A DNA stretch of 5,503 nucleotides, from the NCBI GenBank assembly GCA_020724325.1, contig DYHC01000093.1, positions 2,148 through 7,650 on the forward strand, read 5' to 3'. The stretch is from Melioribacter roseus (GTDB taxonomy: Bacteria; Bacteroidota; Ignavibacteria; Ignavibacteriales; Melioribacteraceae). The stretch's first letter is position 1; each line of letters starts with the position of its first letter. The notes beneath the pieces were generated by a model, which worked only from the letters and a program-made list of their open reading frames with translations, was not told where the DNA came from and made no database searches. Made by a program: the position numbers and the translations under genes. This document shows, piece after piece, positions 1 to 5,503 of the stretch.

Positions 1-708
1 ATAGTCTGCAAAGTCGCGTGTTCTTCTAAGTAATCGGTTCGCAATTCGCGGTGTACCGCGCGATCTCTTGGCTAATTCTATTGCTGCCTCTTCTTCAATT
101 TTGATGTCAAGTAAATTAGCGGAACGGTTAATTATTTTTTTTATGAGATCGGCTTCATAATAATCGAGCCTCGATTTAATGCCAAACCGGTCTCTTAACG
201 GTGCGGTTAATAAGCCGGCACGAGTAGTGGCTCCAATCAATGTGTATTTGGGAAGTTTAATCTGAACAGTTCTTGCACTTGGACCGCTATCAATCATAAT
301 ATCCAGTTTGTAATCTTCCATAGCAGAATAGAGATATTCTTCAACAACAGGACTCAAACGGTGAATTTCGTCAATAAAAAGAACCGACTTCTCTTCAAGA
401 TTCGTTAAGATACCTGCTAAATCACCCGGTTTTTCTAAAACAGGTCCTGAAGATATTTTAATTTTAACTCCAAGTTCATTCGCTATAATATGGGCAAGTG
501 TCGTTTTACCAAGTCCTGGAGGCCCGGTAAGTAAAACATGATCCAAACTATCTTTTCTTTTTTTTGCCGCACCAATAAACACTTTTAGATTATCTGTAAT
601 CTTAGATTGTCCTGTAAATTGAGAAAATGTTTGAGGACGAATTGATTGTTCAATTTTCTTTTCTTCTTCGGAAGCAACGGGATCTAAATTATCTGTCCTT
701 TTCTTCAA
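1..708 (-). CDS. ruvB: RuvB, Holliday junction branch migration ATPase (3' end cut off)
   Basis: RuvB is the AAA+ motor that, with RuvA, drives branch migration of Holliday junctions in recombinational repair in the cytoplasm. The visible 236 residues hold the N-terminal linker and the full ATPase core: FTGQ near 31-34, Walker A GPPGLGKT at 62-69, Walker B FIDEIH at 111-116, the sensor region [18 protein letters not shown] from 159 with the presumed arginine finger R174, and the small-domain motif [12 protein letters not shown] from 218. Family members run to about 340 residues, so roughly the last 100, mainly the DNA-binding winged helix, lie beyond the left edge. No in-frame ATG occurs before residue 130 and an in-frame TAA lies upstream, so the TTG at 706-708 is the only sensible start; it gives the usual short charged N-terminus before the IRPQTF segment. 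It follows the acyltransferase stop by 11 bases and is probably co-transcribed. Identity is certain from motifs; the start is very likely. Confidence 0.96.
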   Translation of the reverse strand, partial: MKKRTDNLDPVASEEEKKIEQSIRPQTFSQFTGQSKITDNLKVFIGAAKKRKDSLDHVLLTGPPGLGKTTLAHIIANELGVKIKISSGPVLEKPGDLAGILTNLEEKSVLFIDEIHRLSPVVEEYLYSAMEDYKLDIMIDSGPSARTVQIKLPKYTLIGATTRAGLLTAPLRDRFGIKSRLDYYEADLIKKIINRSANLLDIKIEEEAAIELAKRSRGTPRIANRLLRRTRDFADY

Positions 709-714
709 AGTAAA

Positions 715-718
715 CCCT
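715..718 (-). promoter_or_regulatory. Possible ribosome binding site for the TTG start of ruvB
   Basis: On the minus strand AGGG stands 6 bases before the TTG codon. It is a partial Shine-Dalgarno match and lies in the 11-base gap directly after the acyltransferase stop codon (720-722), so ribosomes ending there could reinitiate on ruvB. The match is short and might be chance, but its spacing supports the TTG start. Confidence 0.45.
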
Positions 719-719
719 A

Positions 720-1823
720 TTAAATTTCTGACGTCGCAAATTTATTTTTTCTTATCAGTTTGTATCTTTCTAATCCCATTACCATTAACGCCATAATAAT
801 TACCATTATTACGGCAGAAATAAGCGAGCTGAAAAGATCCATTCTCATGAAATAAATATAACTTAATCCTGGAGTCCATGCACTTCCATATAAAATAATT
901 ACATGTACTGCATAAACCAGCAGAGTATGTCTGCCCACCTGTTTAATAAATTCCGGAATGGTTTTTAATTTCAAGGCAACATACGACATTAAACTGTTTA
1001 ATAAAATTACCCAACCTAATCTCATGGTTATAACATATAGGTTGTCTGTCCAAAATTCTTCCCTCTTGTAGAGTAAATCCTCAAGCAATTCCACGATTTG
1101 GGAAAATGCCAGAAAAGATAACCCAATAATAAACAAACGTTTAGAAAATTTAACAGTAGTAAAAGCAGCTGGATTGTGTGCAAGATAGCTGCCTAAATAA
1201 GCTCCGCAAAGAACATAACCAACCCAAGGGAATAAAGGGAAGTATGAACCGGTTCCATGATATAAATAAGCAGCGAAAGGTATCGGCAAATAATTAGCCC
1301 AATTAATTTTTTCAGTAGTTGAAAACATTAAGAAGAAAAATAGTGCACCCAATAAAAATATCAGCCGGCTGCTTATTTTTGTTTTCTCTGCTAAAAAGGC
1401 TGATATAAGAATAAAAAACAGTCCAAATCCAATTAAATGTAATGCATCAACGGTAAAAAAACCGATCCATTGATCGTGTCTAACGCCGCTAAAATCAAGA
1501 ACAGTATAAGTAGGATATCTAAGTAAGTAACCAATCAGAACCAGAATTACAATTCTCTTAATCCCTTTTTTAACTCTGGGAATCTGAAAAAACAATTCAT
1601 TGTTAGAGAAAAGTAAAAATGTAAACACCACACCAGAAGTAAACATAAAAATAGGTGCAGTAAAACCCCTTATTGAAAACCAGACGCTGAAAAGAGGGGA
1701 ATCTAAAGTACGGTATTCACCTGCTAAAAAAGTATCGATAGTGTGTCCTTGAACCATCATCAATACGGCGAGTGCCCGCATCATATCAAGAAAAATAATT
1801 CTGATACGCTTTTTGTATGGCAT
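720..1823 (-). CDS. Polytopic membrane protein, DUF1624/HGSNAT-like acyltransferase family
   Basis: A 367-residue inner-membrane protein with about nine or ten hydrophobic segments (roughly 9-26, 55-72, 88-108, 121-143, 153-170, 199-215, 229-247, 264-284, 297-314 and 330-352). The pattern matches the heparan-alpha-glucosaminide N-acetyltransferase/DUF1624 type: an N-terminal [16 protein letters not shown] with His27, [12 protein letters not shown] at 53-64, DALHLIGFG at 126-134, [14 protein letters not shown] at 198-211 and [17 protein letters not shown] at 297-313. Relatives move acyl groups across the membrane onto sugars; His27 is a candidate acyl-accepting or catalytic residue by position, but that is inference. 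The substrate cannot be read from the sequence; a surface glycan is a guess. The first Met gives a short basic cytoplasmic tail (KKRIR), and a weak GGA lies 6 bases upstream. It precedes ruvB by 11 bases, with no visible functional link. It could also be called an acyltransferase-3-like or YeiB-like protein; family level is fairly sure, activity is not. Confidence 0.75.
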   Translation of the reverse strand: MPYKKRIRIIFLDMMRALAVLMMVQGHTIDTFLAGEYRTLDSPLFSVWFSIRGFTAPIFMFTSGVVFTFLLFSNNELFFQIPRVKKGIKRIVILVLIGYLLRYPTYTVLDFSGVRHDQWIGFFTVDALHLIGFGLFFILISAFLAEKTKISSRLIFLLGALFFFLMFSTTEKINWANYLPIPFAAYLYHGTGSYFPLFPWVGYVLCGAYLGSYLAHNPAAFTTVKFSKRLFIIGLSFLAFSQIVELLEDLLYKREEFWTDNLYVITMRLGWVILLNSLMSYVALKLKTIPEFIKQVGRHTLLVYAVHVIILYGSAWTPGLSYIYFMRMDLFSSLISAVIMVIIMALMVMGLERYKLIRKNKFATSEI

Positions 1824-1866
1824 TAAAAATCCATTTAGTACGATTCAAAAATAAATAAAGAATAGC

Positions 1867-1895
1867 ATTATAAAAGCAGAAAGAAATCTCAACAA
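1867..1895 (-). promoter_or_regulatory. Candidate sigma70-type promoter for acyltransferase-ruvB
   Basis: On the minus strand a perfect TATAAT (1867-1872) follows TTGTTG (1890-1895, three of six matches to TTGACA) at the ideal spacing of 17 bases. The start of transcription would fall near 1860, leaving a leader of about 36 bases before the ATG at 1823. A second possibility is TATTTTTG at 1846-1853, which fits the Bacteroidota -7 consensus TAnnTTTG but has no clear TTTG at the expected upstream distance. AT-rich spacers produce such matches by chance, so this stays tentative. Confidence 0.4.
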
Positions 1896-1919
1896 AAGAC
1901 CACGCAAAGGAAGTCTTTT
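1894..1919 (-). terminator. Weak hairpin after the mutase subunit gene, possible terminator
   Basis: Starting 18 bases after the mutase-subunit stop, the minus strand carries AAAAGAC and GTCTTTT, a perfect 7-base inverted repeat around a 12-base loop. A U-rich but interrupted run follows (GTTGAGATTTCTTT). The stem has only two G-C pairs, so it is a poor intrinsic terminator. The A-rich and T-rich arms would work equally from either strand. A competing pairing exists between 1876-1882 and 1917-1923 (GCAGAAA with TTTCTGC). Its role is uncertain. Confidence 0.3.
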
Positions 1920-1936
1920 CTGCTCGATATTACTAC

Positions 1937-2344
1937 TTACTTTTTGGGATTTTTTGCAACCCAATCTTTTAAGAAATTGACAATGTCTGTTGTAGAAGTA
2001 CCTGGTGTAAATAGTTCACCAACACCCATTTCTTTTAATTTGTTAAGATCATCTTCAGGAATAATTCCTCCGCCAAAAAGCAGAATGTCATCAACTTTCT
2101 TTTCCTTCATCAAATTAAGGATACGGGGAAAGATAGTCATGTGTGCGCCTGATAAAATACTAATACCGATAGCATTAACATCTTCCTGAATTGCCGCTTC
2201 AACAATCATTTCCGGGGTTTGACGTAAACCTGTGTAAATAACTTCCATACCGGCATCCCTAAGTGAAGCAGCTACAACTTTAGCACCTCTATCATGCCCA
2301 TCTAATCCGGCTTTTGCCACTAAAACTCTAATTTTATTTTCCAT
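1937..2344 (-). CDS. Cobalamin-binding subunit of a methylmalonyl-CoA-type mutase
   Basis: A 135-residue free-standing B12-binding domain like the C-terminal part or small subunit of methylmalonyl-CoA mutase, which interconverts methylmalonyl-CoA and succinyl-CoA in the cytoplasm with adenosylcobalamin. It has the base-off/His-on signature: DGHDRG at 15-20 with His17 as the expected lower cobalt ligand, SILSGAH at 62-68 around the nucleotide tail, and GGGIIP at 91-96 lining the loop. The opening [17 protein letters not shown] and the GLRQTPE segment are typical of mutase rather than of methionine synthase or methyltransferase corrinoid proteins. The catalytic barrel subunit is not in the window, so the partner is inferred; isobutyryl-CoA or another acyl-CoA mutase is possible. 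An upstream in-frame ATG at 2365 would add seven residues (MRINRNK), but the 2344 start has a clear AGGA 5 bases before it and begins right at the domain, so it is preferred. Spacers of 150 and 113 bases on either side suggest it is transcribed alone. Confidence 0.88.
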   Translation of the reverse strand: MENKIRVLVAKAGLDGHDRGAKVVAASLRDAGMEVIYTGLRQTPEMIVEAAIQEDVNAIGISILSGAHMTIFPRILNLMKEKKVDDILLFGGGIIPEDDLNKLKEMGVGELFTPGTSTTDIVNFLKDWVAKNPKK

Positions 2345-2494
2345 TTTGTTCCTGTTTATTCTCATTATTTTTTTCTTTACGTTTTAAAAATAATATCAGT
2401 TTAGCCCAAATACAATTTATCCGTTTATTGAGTGACGGTTGTTTGCTGCTTTATATTAAAGGGTAAATAACAGGTTTATAGTTTACAATAAATT
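2345..2494. other. Spacer between kdsB and the mutase-subunit gene
   Basis: This is the longest gene-free stretch, 150 AT-rich bases. It should hold the end of the kdsB transcript and the promoter of the mutase subunit, but I see no convincing example of either. A short inverted repeat CCGT/ACGG with a 10-base loop (2421-2438) and GTAAA/TTTAC arms are too weak to call a terminator. No well-spaced -35/-10 pair stands out; TTGTAT followed after 14 bases by TATTAT is too close. No cobalamin-riboswitch B12-box sequence was recognised despite the cobalamin-binding product downstream. Confidence 0.5.
2350..2353 (-). promoter_or_regulatory. Ribosome binding site deciding the mutase-subunit start
   Basis: AGGA on the minus strand (in context CAGGAACAAA) lies 5 bases before the ATG at 2342-2344. 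The alternative ATG at 2363-2365 is preceded only by an A-rich tract with no such match. This favours the shorter 135-residue protein. Confidence 0.6.
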
Positions 2495-3268
2495 TTAACG
2501 GCGCGACTTTTCTAAAGGTCTTGCAACTTTTTCATAATATTTTCTAGCAATTTCAAGATCTGCAGGAGTATCAACCGATAAGCTGTCAATCTCCGTAACA
2601 ACAATTTTCATTTTAAACCCATATTCCAGAAATCGAAGCTGCTCCAATTTTTCCGTCTGTTCCAAATCAGTAGGTTTAGATGCAGTGAATTTAAGAAGAG
2701 CTTCTTTGCGATAAACATATAGACCGATATGTTTATACATTTCGGTGTTTTCAATCCTTTGAAGATTTGTCCTTGCGTCTCTTGCAAATGGAATTGGAGA
2801 ACGCGAGAAGTACAATGCAAAATTATTGTAATCGAAAACAACCTTTACAACCGAAGGAGATTTCATTTCTTCAACACTCGTAATTCTTTTTGCGAGTGTA
2901 GAAACACTTACCTTCTTATCAAATAGAAGAGGCTCAATTGCTTCATCGATCATCTTTCCTTTGATAAAAGGTTCATCTCCCTGAATGTTTACGATTATAG
3001 ATGCATCCTGAATTTTTTCTGCAACAATTGCAATACGATCTGAACCGGTTGCAACATTTTGCGGAGTAATATAAACTTCTGCACCAAAATTTTTGGCAAC
3101 CTTATAAAGCCGGTCGTCATCTACTGCAATAACAACTTTGTCAAGCAATTTAGATTTCTTTGCACTTTGGTAAGTGTGCTGAATCATTGGTTTGCCGCCA
3201 ATATCTGCAAGCGGTTTTCCCATTAGCCGGGTTGATGCGAAACGTGCAGGTATAATTCCTATTATCAT
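2495..3268 (-). CDS. kdsB: KdsB, 3-deoxy-manno-octulosonate cytidylyltransferase (CMP-Kdo synthetase)
   Basis: This cytoplasmic enzyme joins CTP and Kdo to give CMP-Kdo and pyrophosphate, the activated sugar used to build the inner core of lipopolysaccharide. At 257 residues it is of normal length. Motifs run in order: nucleotide-binding IPARFASTRLMGKPL at 6-20, GGKPMI at 24-29, TGSDRIA at 74-80, NIQGDEPF at 94-101 with Asp98 as the expected magnesium ligand, YFSRSPIPF at 153-161, KHIGLYVYR at 179-187, LEQTEKLEQLRFLE at 202-215, and SVDTPADLE at 231-239 with Asp233 as the second metal ligand. All key residues are present. The ATG at 3266-3268 opens directly on the first strand of the fold, leaving no alternative. 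No clear Shine-Dalgarno site precedes it. It starts 20 bases after gatC ends and is probably translated from the same message. It implies an LPS-bearing outer membrane. Confidence 0.97.
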   Translation of the reverse strand: MIIGIIPARFASTRLMGKPLADIGGKPMIQHTYQSAKKSKLLDKVVIAVDDDRLYKVAKNFGAEVYITPQNVATGSDRIAIVAEKIQDASIIVNIQGDEPFIKGKMIDEAIEPLLFDKKVSVSTLAKRITSVEEMKSPSVVKVVFDYNNFALYFSRSPIPFARDARTNLQRIENTEMYKHIGLYVYRKEALLKFTASKPTDLEQTEKLEQLRFLEYGFKMKIVVTEIDSLSVDTPADLEIARKYYEKVARPLEKSRR

Positions 3269-3288
3269 CTATGAGTCTTAAGAAGAAG

Positions 3289-3579
3289 TTATTGATTGAT
3301 AACCTTTGGTACTATGAAAAATTCATCGTTACTGTAAAGTGTGTTTTTAACTGCCTCTTTACATTCAATAGATTGAGCTATTTCATCTTCTCTAAAAACA
3401 TTTGTGTTGGATATTGGATGCGATAATGGCTCAATATTATCTGTATTTAGTTCGTTCAATTTTTCGAAGAATAATAAAATATCGTTAAACTGATTTGTAA
3501 AATCTTGCAGTTCTTTTTCATCGAAACTAAGTCTGGATAGGTTAGCAATGTATTTTACTTCGTCAATCGAAATAGACAT
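3289..3579 (-). CDS. gatC: GatC, Asp-tRNA(Asn)/Glu-tRNA(Gln) amidotransferase subunit C
   Basis: GatC is the small structural subunit of the GatCAB amidotransferase, which converts misacylated Glu-tRNA(Gln) or Asp-tRNA(Asn) to the correct amide in the cytoplasm; it belts GatA and GatB together. The 96-residue length is standard. The sequence shows the family pattern: EVKYIANLSRLSF at 7-19, an amphipathic FNDILLFFEKLNELNTDNIEP helix region, LSHP at 52-55, a VFREDE segment, and the closing FFIVPKVI. It has no catalytic residues of its own, as expected. GAGGT lies 6 bases upstream of the ATG. It sits 18 bases after the lipoprotein gene and 20 before kdsB. gatA and gatB are not here, so the complex must be completed from elsewhere in the genome. 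Identity is firm although the family is short and variable. Confidence 0.93.
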   Translation of the reverse strand: MSISIDEVKYIANLSRLSFDEKELQDFTNQFNDILLFFEKLNELNTDNIEPLSHPISNTNVFREDEIAQSIECKEAVKNTLYSNDEFFIVPKVINQ

Positions 3580-3585
3580 AATGAT

Positions 3586-3590
3586 ACCTC
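3586..3590 (-). promoter_or_regulatory. Shine-Dalgarno site of gatC
   Basis: GAGGT on the minus strand with 6 bases to the ATG at 3577-3579. It is the clearest ribosome binding site in the window, lies in the 18-base gap after the lipoprotein stop codon, and confirms the gatC start. Confidence 0.7.
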
Positions 3591-3597
3591 AAAAATC

Positions 3598-4875
3598 TTA
3601 ATTGAATCCGGCACTATTGAATTTGGTTGATATGAATGATGCGCTTCCCTGGTAAGGATTATTTTTTATTCTTACTTTTAACGAACGATCCTTATTTCCC
3701 CTTTTCGGACTATTATAAGTAAGCACATAAAAACTATTAGCGGTTTTAACAACGGAATTTTCCAGCTCGATAAATCTTTTAATTATTTCATTCTCTTGAC
3801 CCGGTTTAAAACTTCCACCGGTACTGAATGCATTAATAATTTCTGGTTGAACAGCCGGTCCAACAGCAATTGAATAAACCAACTTATTATGAACAGCATA
3901 AAGCCCCTGTGCAAGTGAAGTAGAACTCTGAGTATCTTCGCCATCAGAAATAAAAATCATGCATCCTTGAATAATACTATCCATTGTTGCATTATCAATC
4001 CACCTTAAAGCACCAATTTTCATTGCTCCATAAAAGTCAGTACTTCTTACGCCAAGTAGATAATTATTATCTATTAGATTTTTAAGTGCATCTATATCTT
4101 GAGTAAAATCGCTCATTAAAACAACCTTATCAGAGAACTGATAGAGCGCGACGTACTGATTTGGTCTTATTCCGCTTATAATCTGCTTTGCAGAATTTCT
4201 GATAATGTTAAGTTCATTTTCAATGCTTCTACTATTATCGAGCATAACTACGGTTTTCAATTTGTACGGTGTTGTTGGTCTTTTTACAATTGTTAAACCG
4301 GATTCGGCAATAGAGAGTGGAAGTTCATCTTCAAAAACTTCAAAATCGGTTAATTGCAAATTGGTAACACCGCTTCCATTTAAGTCCAGTACCTGAAAAA
4401 CAAGTTCAACCGTATTTGGTAATCTGGTTTCTGTCCGGTGTAATTTCAATGCATATCCATTAACCGTAGAAGAGGTTGATGGAATAGTTGTAAAACTCCA
4501 CACCGGTCCGGTGCGTGTTACTCCGTCTGTACCTTTAGCTACAATCCGCCAATAATATTTTGTTTCGTACTTAAGCGGTGGAGTTGTATAGGATTTACTT
4601 TGTGTTGTTGAATATCTTACTAGCGGTGGATTAGTTTCTCCTAAATAAACATCGAAACTGGAAGCATTGTCGCATTCCCATCTTAGCGTAACAAAGAGCA
4701 ATTGATTAAGAGCGCCATCTGCTGGAGTAGGTGTATTAGGCGTAAACCGATCGGATGGCGAGGTTGGTTTTAACGGAGTATCGGCAGATTGAGTAGGAGC
4801 AGGTGAATCGAATGAGCAACCGGAGATTGCAATAGCCAAAAGAAATATAGATATGGTTTTTAACCTGTTCAGCAT
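3598..4875 (-). CDS. Lipoprotein with fibronectin III-like and von Willebrand A domains
   Basis: A 425-residue envelope lipoprotein of unknown specific role. Residues 1-20 form a lipoprotein signal peptide ending in the lipobox ISGC, with Cys20 the lipidated residue; Ser at +2 would favour the outer membrane by the Enterobacterial rule, which may not hold here. A Pro/Thr/Ser-rich linker (about 24-52) leads to a fibronectin III-like module (about 43-132) with SFDVYLGE, YYWRIVAKGTDG and GPVWSFTT. Next comes a beta segment with LQLTDFEVFEDELPLSI (173-189), of the kind that precedes the domain in VWFA-related proteins. The von Willebrand A domain (about 205-385) has an intact metal-ion adhesion site: D213-N-S215-R-S217, Thr279 and D311 in ISDGED. 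A C-terminal beta tail carries FYVLTYNSP. Such proteins bind ligands or partner proteins at the cell surface or in the periplasm. It follows the M48 gene by 55 bases and precedes gatC by 18; a job shared with the protease is possible but unproven. No clear Shine-Dalgarno site, but the signal peptide fixes the start. Confidence 0.9.
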   Translation of the reverse strand: MLNRLKTISIFLLAIAISGCSFDSPAPTQSADTPLKPTSPSDRFTPNTPTPADGALNQLLFVTLRWECDNASSFDVYLGETNPPLVRYSTTQSKSYTTPPLKYETKYYWRIVAKGTDGVTRTGPVWSFTTIPSTSSTVNGYALKLHRTETRLPNTVELVFQVLDLNGSGVTNLQLTDFEVFEDELPLSIAESGLTIVKRPTTPYKLKTVVMLDNSRSIENELNIIRNSAKQIISGIRPNQYVALYQFSDKVVLMSDFTQDIDALKNLIDNNYLLGVRSTDFYGAMKIGALRWIDNATMDSIIQGCMIFISDGEDTQSSTSLAQGLYAVHNKLVYSIAVGPAVQPEIINAFSTGGSFKPGQENEIIKRFIELENSVVKTANSFYVLTYNSPKRGNKDRSLKVRIKNNPYQGSASFISTKFNSAGFN

Positions 4876-4930
4876 TAGCAGTTCGATTATCTTCTTTCTA
4901 CTGCCTAAATATAATCATAAAAATAAACTT

Positions 4931-5503
4931 CTATCCAATATTCCTAATTGCTTCAATACGTTTTTTAATTGATGGATGACTGTAAAAGAACCATTCAATA
5001 AATGGATGTGGTTCTCTATCACCAAGGTTTTGATCCGTCAATTTATCAAGAGTATTTATAAATGCTTCCTTTTTGCTTGTTGATTCCACAGCGTATCTGT
5101 CTGCTTCATACTCAAACTTTCTTGAAATAAAATTGGAAACGGGAGTAATTATAAGACTGATTATAGTTCCCCATAATGCCAATAAAGGTAATGCAGAGAT
5201 TCTTGTAATTGAATCAAAATCAAAAAAAGGGAGCGAAAAAGAATAGAGAATTGAAATTAAGTAAAATGTAACAAAGCTCGTTACTGTGCTTATTATTATA
5301 TTTTTGATGATGTGTTTCTTTTTATAATGCCCGAGTTCGTGGGCAATTACCGTCTCTATTTCGTCGCGTGAATAATTCTCTATAAGAGTATCACCGAGCA
5401 GAATTCTTTTTGATTTACCCAGTCCGGTGAATGCTGCATTTGCTTTTTTTGTATTCTTACTCATATTAAACTTGAAAACATTTTTTACGCTGAGTCCACC
5501 ATC
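4931..5503 (-). CDS. M48-family zinc metallopeptidase, Ste24/HtpX-like (5' end cut off)
   Basis: The last 190 residues of an integral-membrane zinc protease; the N-terminus lies beyond the right edge. The reading frame stays open to the edge, and the upstream part (DGGLSVKNVFKFNMSKNTKK) aligns by eye with the family segment before the active site, so the Met at 5462-5464 is internal and not the start. In visible numbering: ANAAFTGLGKSKRILLGDTL at 21-40, active-site HELGH at 55-59 (two zinc histidines and the catalytic Glu56), hydrophobic segments at about 66-88 and 99-121, EYEAD at 131-135 with Glu131 as third zinc ligand, and a C-terminal HPFIEWFFYSHPSIKKRIEAI region. The TGLGK and SHPS motifs fit the Ste24-like branch, whose bacterial members are about 410 residues, so over 200 may be missing. 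Family members degrade or process membrane proteins, often under envelope stress. In eukaryotes Ste24 trims prenylated CAAX proteins, a role not implied here. The stop lies 55 bases before the lipoprotein start. Confidence 0.93.
   Translation of the reverse strand, partial: DGGLSVKNVFKFNMSKNTKKANAAFTGLGKSKRILLGDTLIENYSRDEIETVIAHELGHYKKKHIIKNIIISTVTSFVTFYLISILYSFSLPFFDFDSITRISALPLLALWGTIISLIITPVSNFISRKFEYEADRYAVESTSKKEAFINTLDKLTDQNLGDREPHPFIEWFFYSHPSIKKRIEAIRNIG

Noticed and set aside
1944..2189. Open frame on the plus strand, 81 codons
   Set aside because: It lies wholly antisense to the mutase subunit, whose motifs are unmistakable; the plus-strand translation has no recognisable domain.
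2345..2494. Possible cobalamin riboswitch ahead of the B12-binding gene
   Set aside because: I see no B12-box-like conserved sequence, and 150 bases shared with the kdsB 3' end is short for that RNA; mutase subunits are also not usual targets.
2608..2926. Open frames of 77 codons (minus) and 65 codons (plus)
   Set aside because: Both lie inside kdsB in other frames and give low-complexity, Ile/Phe/Lys-rich or composition-driven protein with no family resemblance.
4205..4396. Open frame on the plus strand, 63 codons
   Set aside because: Antisense to the VWA domain of the lipoprotein; the Ser-rich translation is a by-product of the coding strand composition.
4878..4904. GCAGT/ACTGC inverted repeat just upstream of the lipoprotein start
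   Set aside because: A 5-base stem around a 17-base loop is expected by chance and has no T-run or known regulator motif.
4905..4930. TATATTTA resembling the Bacteroidota -7 element TAnnTTTG, after the M48 gene
   Set aside because: It lacks the final G, and the nearest TTG upstream is about 22 bases away inside the M48 end, so I cannot support a promoter here.
5462..5464. ATG as the true start of the M48 gene, giving a 177-residue protein
   Set aside because: The frame remains open to the window edge with family-like sequence, and a 177-residue form would lack the N-terminal membrane region of Ste24/HtpX proteins; the gene is cut by the edge instead.

Overview
The window is a compact stretch of seven genes, all read from the minus strand, in AT-rich DNA. 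Two are cut by the window edges. The organism is a Gram-negative bacterium: kdsB makes activated Kdo for lipopolysaccharide, and a lipobox protein is present. A free-standing cobalamin-binding mutase domain, a lone gatC, a von Willebrand lipoprotein with a fibronectin-type module and mixed use of Shine-Dalgarno sites would suit the Bacteroidota/Chlorobiota/Ignavibacteriota group. That placement is inference from gene style, not from a marker sequence.

In transcription order (high to low coordinates): a 5'-truncated M48 zinc metalloprotease of the Ste24/HtpX kind (4931-5503); a 425-residue lipoprotein with a fibronectin III-like module and a von Willebrand A domain with an intact metal site (3598-4875); gatC (3289-3579); kdsB (2495-3268); a 150-base spacer; the cobalamin-binding subunit of a methylmalonyl-CoA-type mutase (1937-2344); a 113-base spacer with a weak hairpin and a plausible promoter; a polytopic membrane protein of the DUF1624/HGSNAT-like acyltransferase type (720-1823); and the 5' two thirds of ruvB (1-708), which starts with TTG only 11 bases after the acyltransferase stop.

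The spacing suggests three transcriptional blocks: M48, lipoprotein, gatC and kdsB (gaps of 55, 18 and 20 bases); the mutase subunit alone; and acyltransferase plus ruvB. The genes do not form one pathway. They are housekeeping functions (tRNA-dependent amidation, LPS precursor synthesis, Holliday junction migration) and envelope proteins packed together. Partner genes (gatA/gatB, the mutase catalytic subunit, ruvA/ruvC) are not in the window. No RNA gene, mobile element, CRISPR array or long repeat was seen, and no gene-free stretch exceeds 150 bases. I found no convincing new biological system; the findings are modest points of architecture, start choice and gene context.
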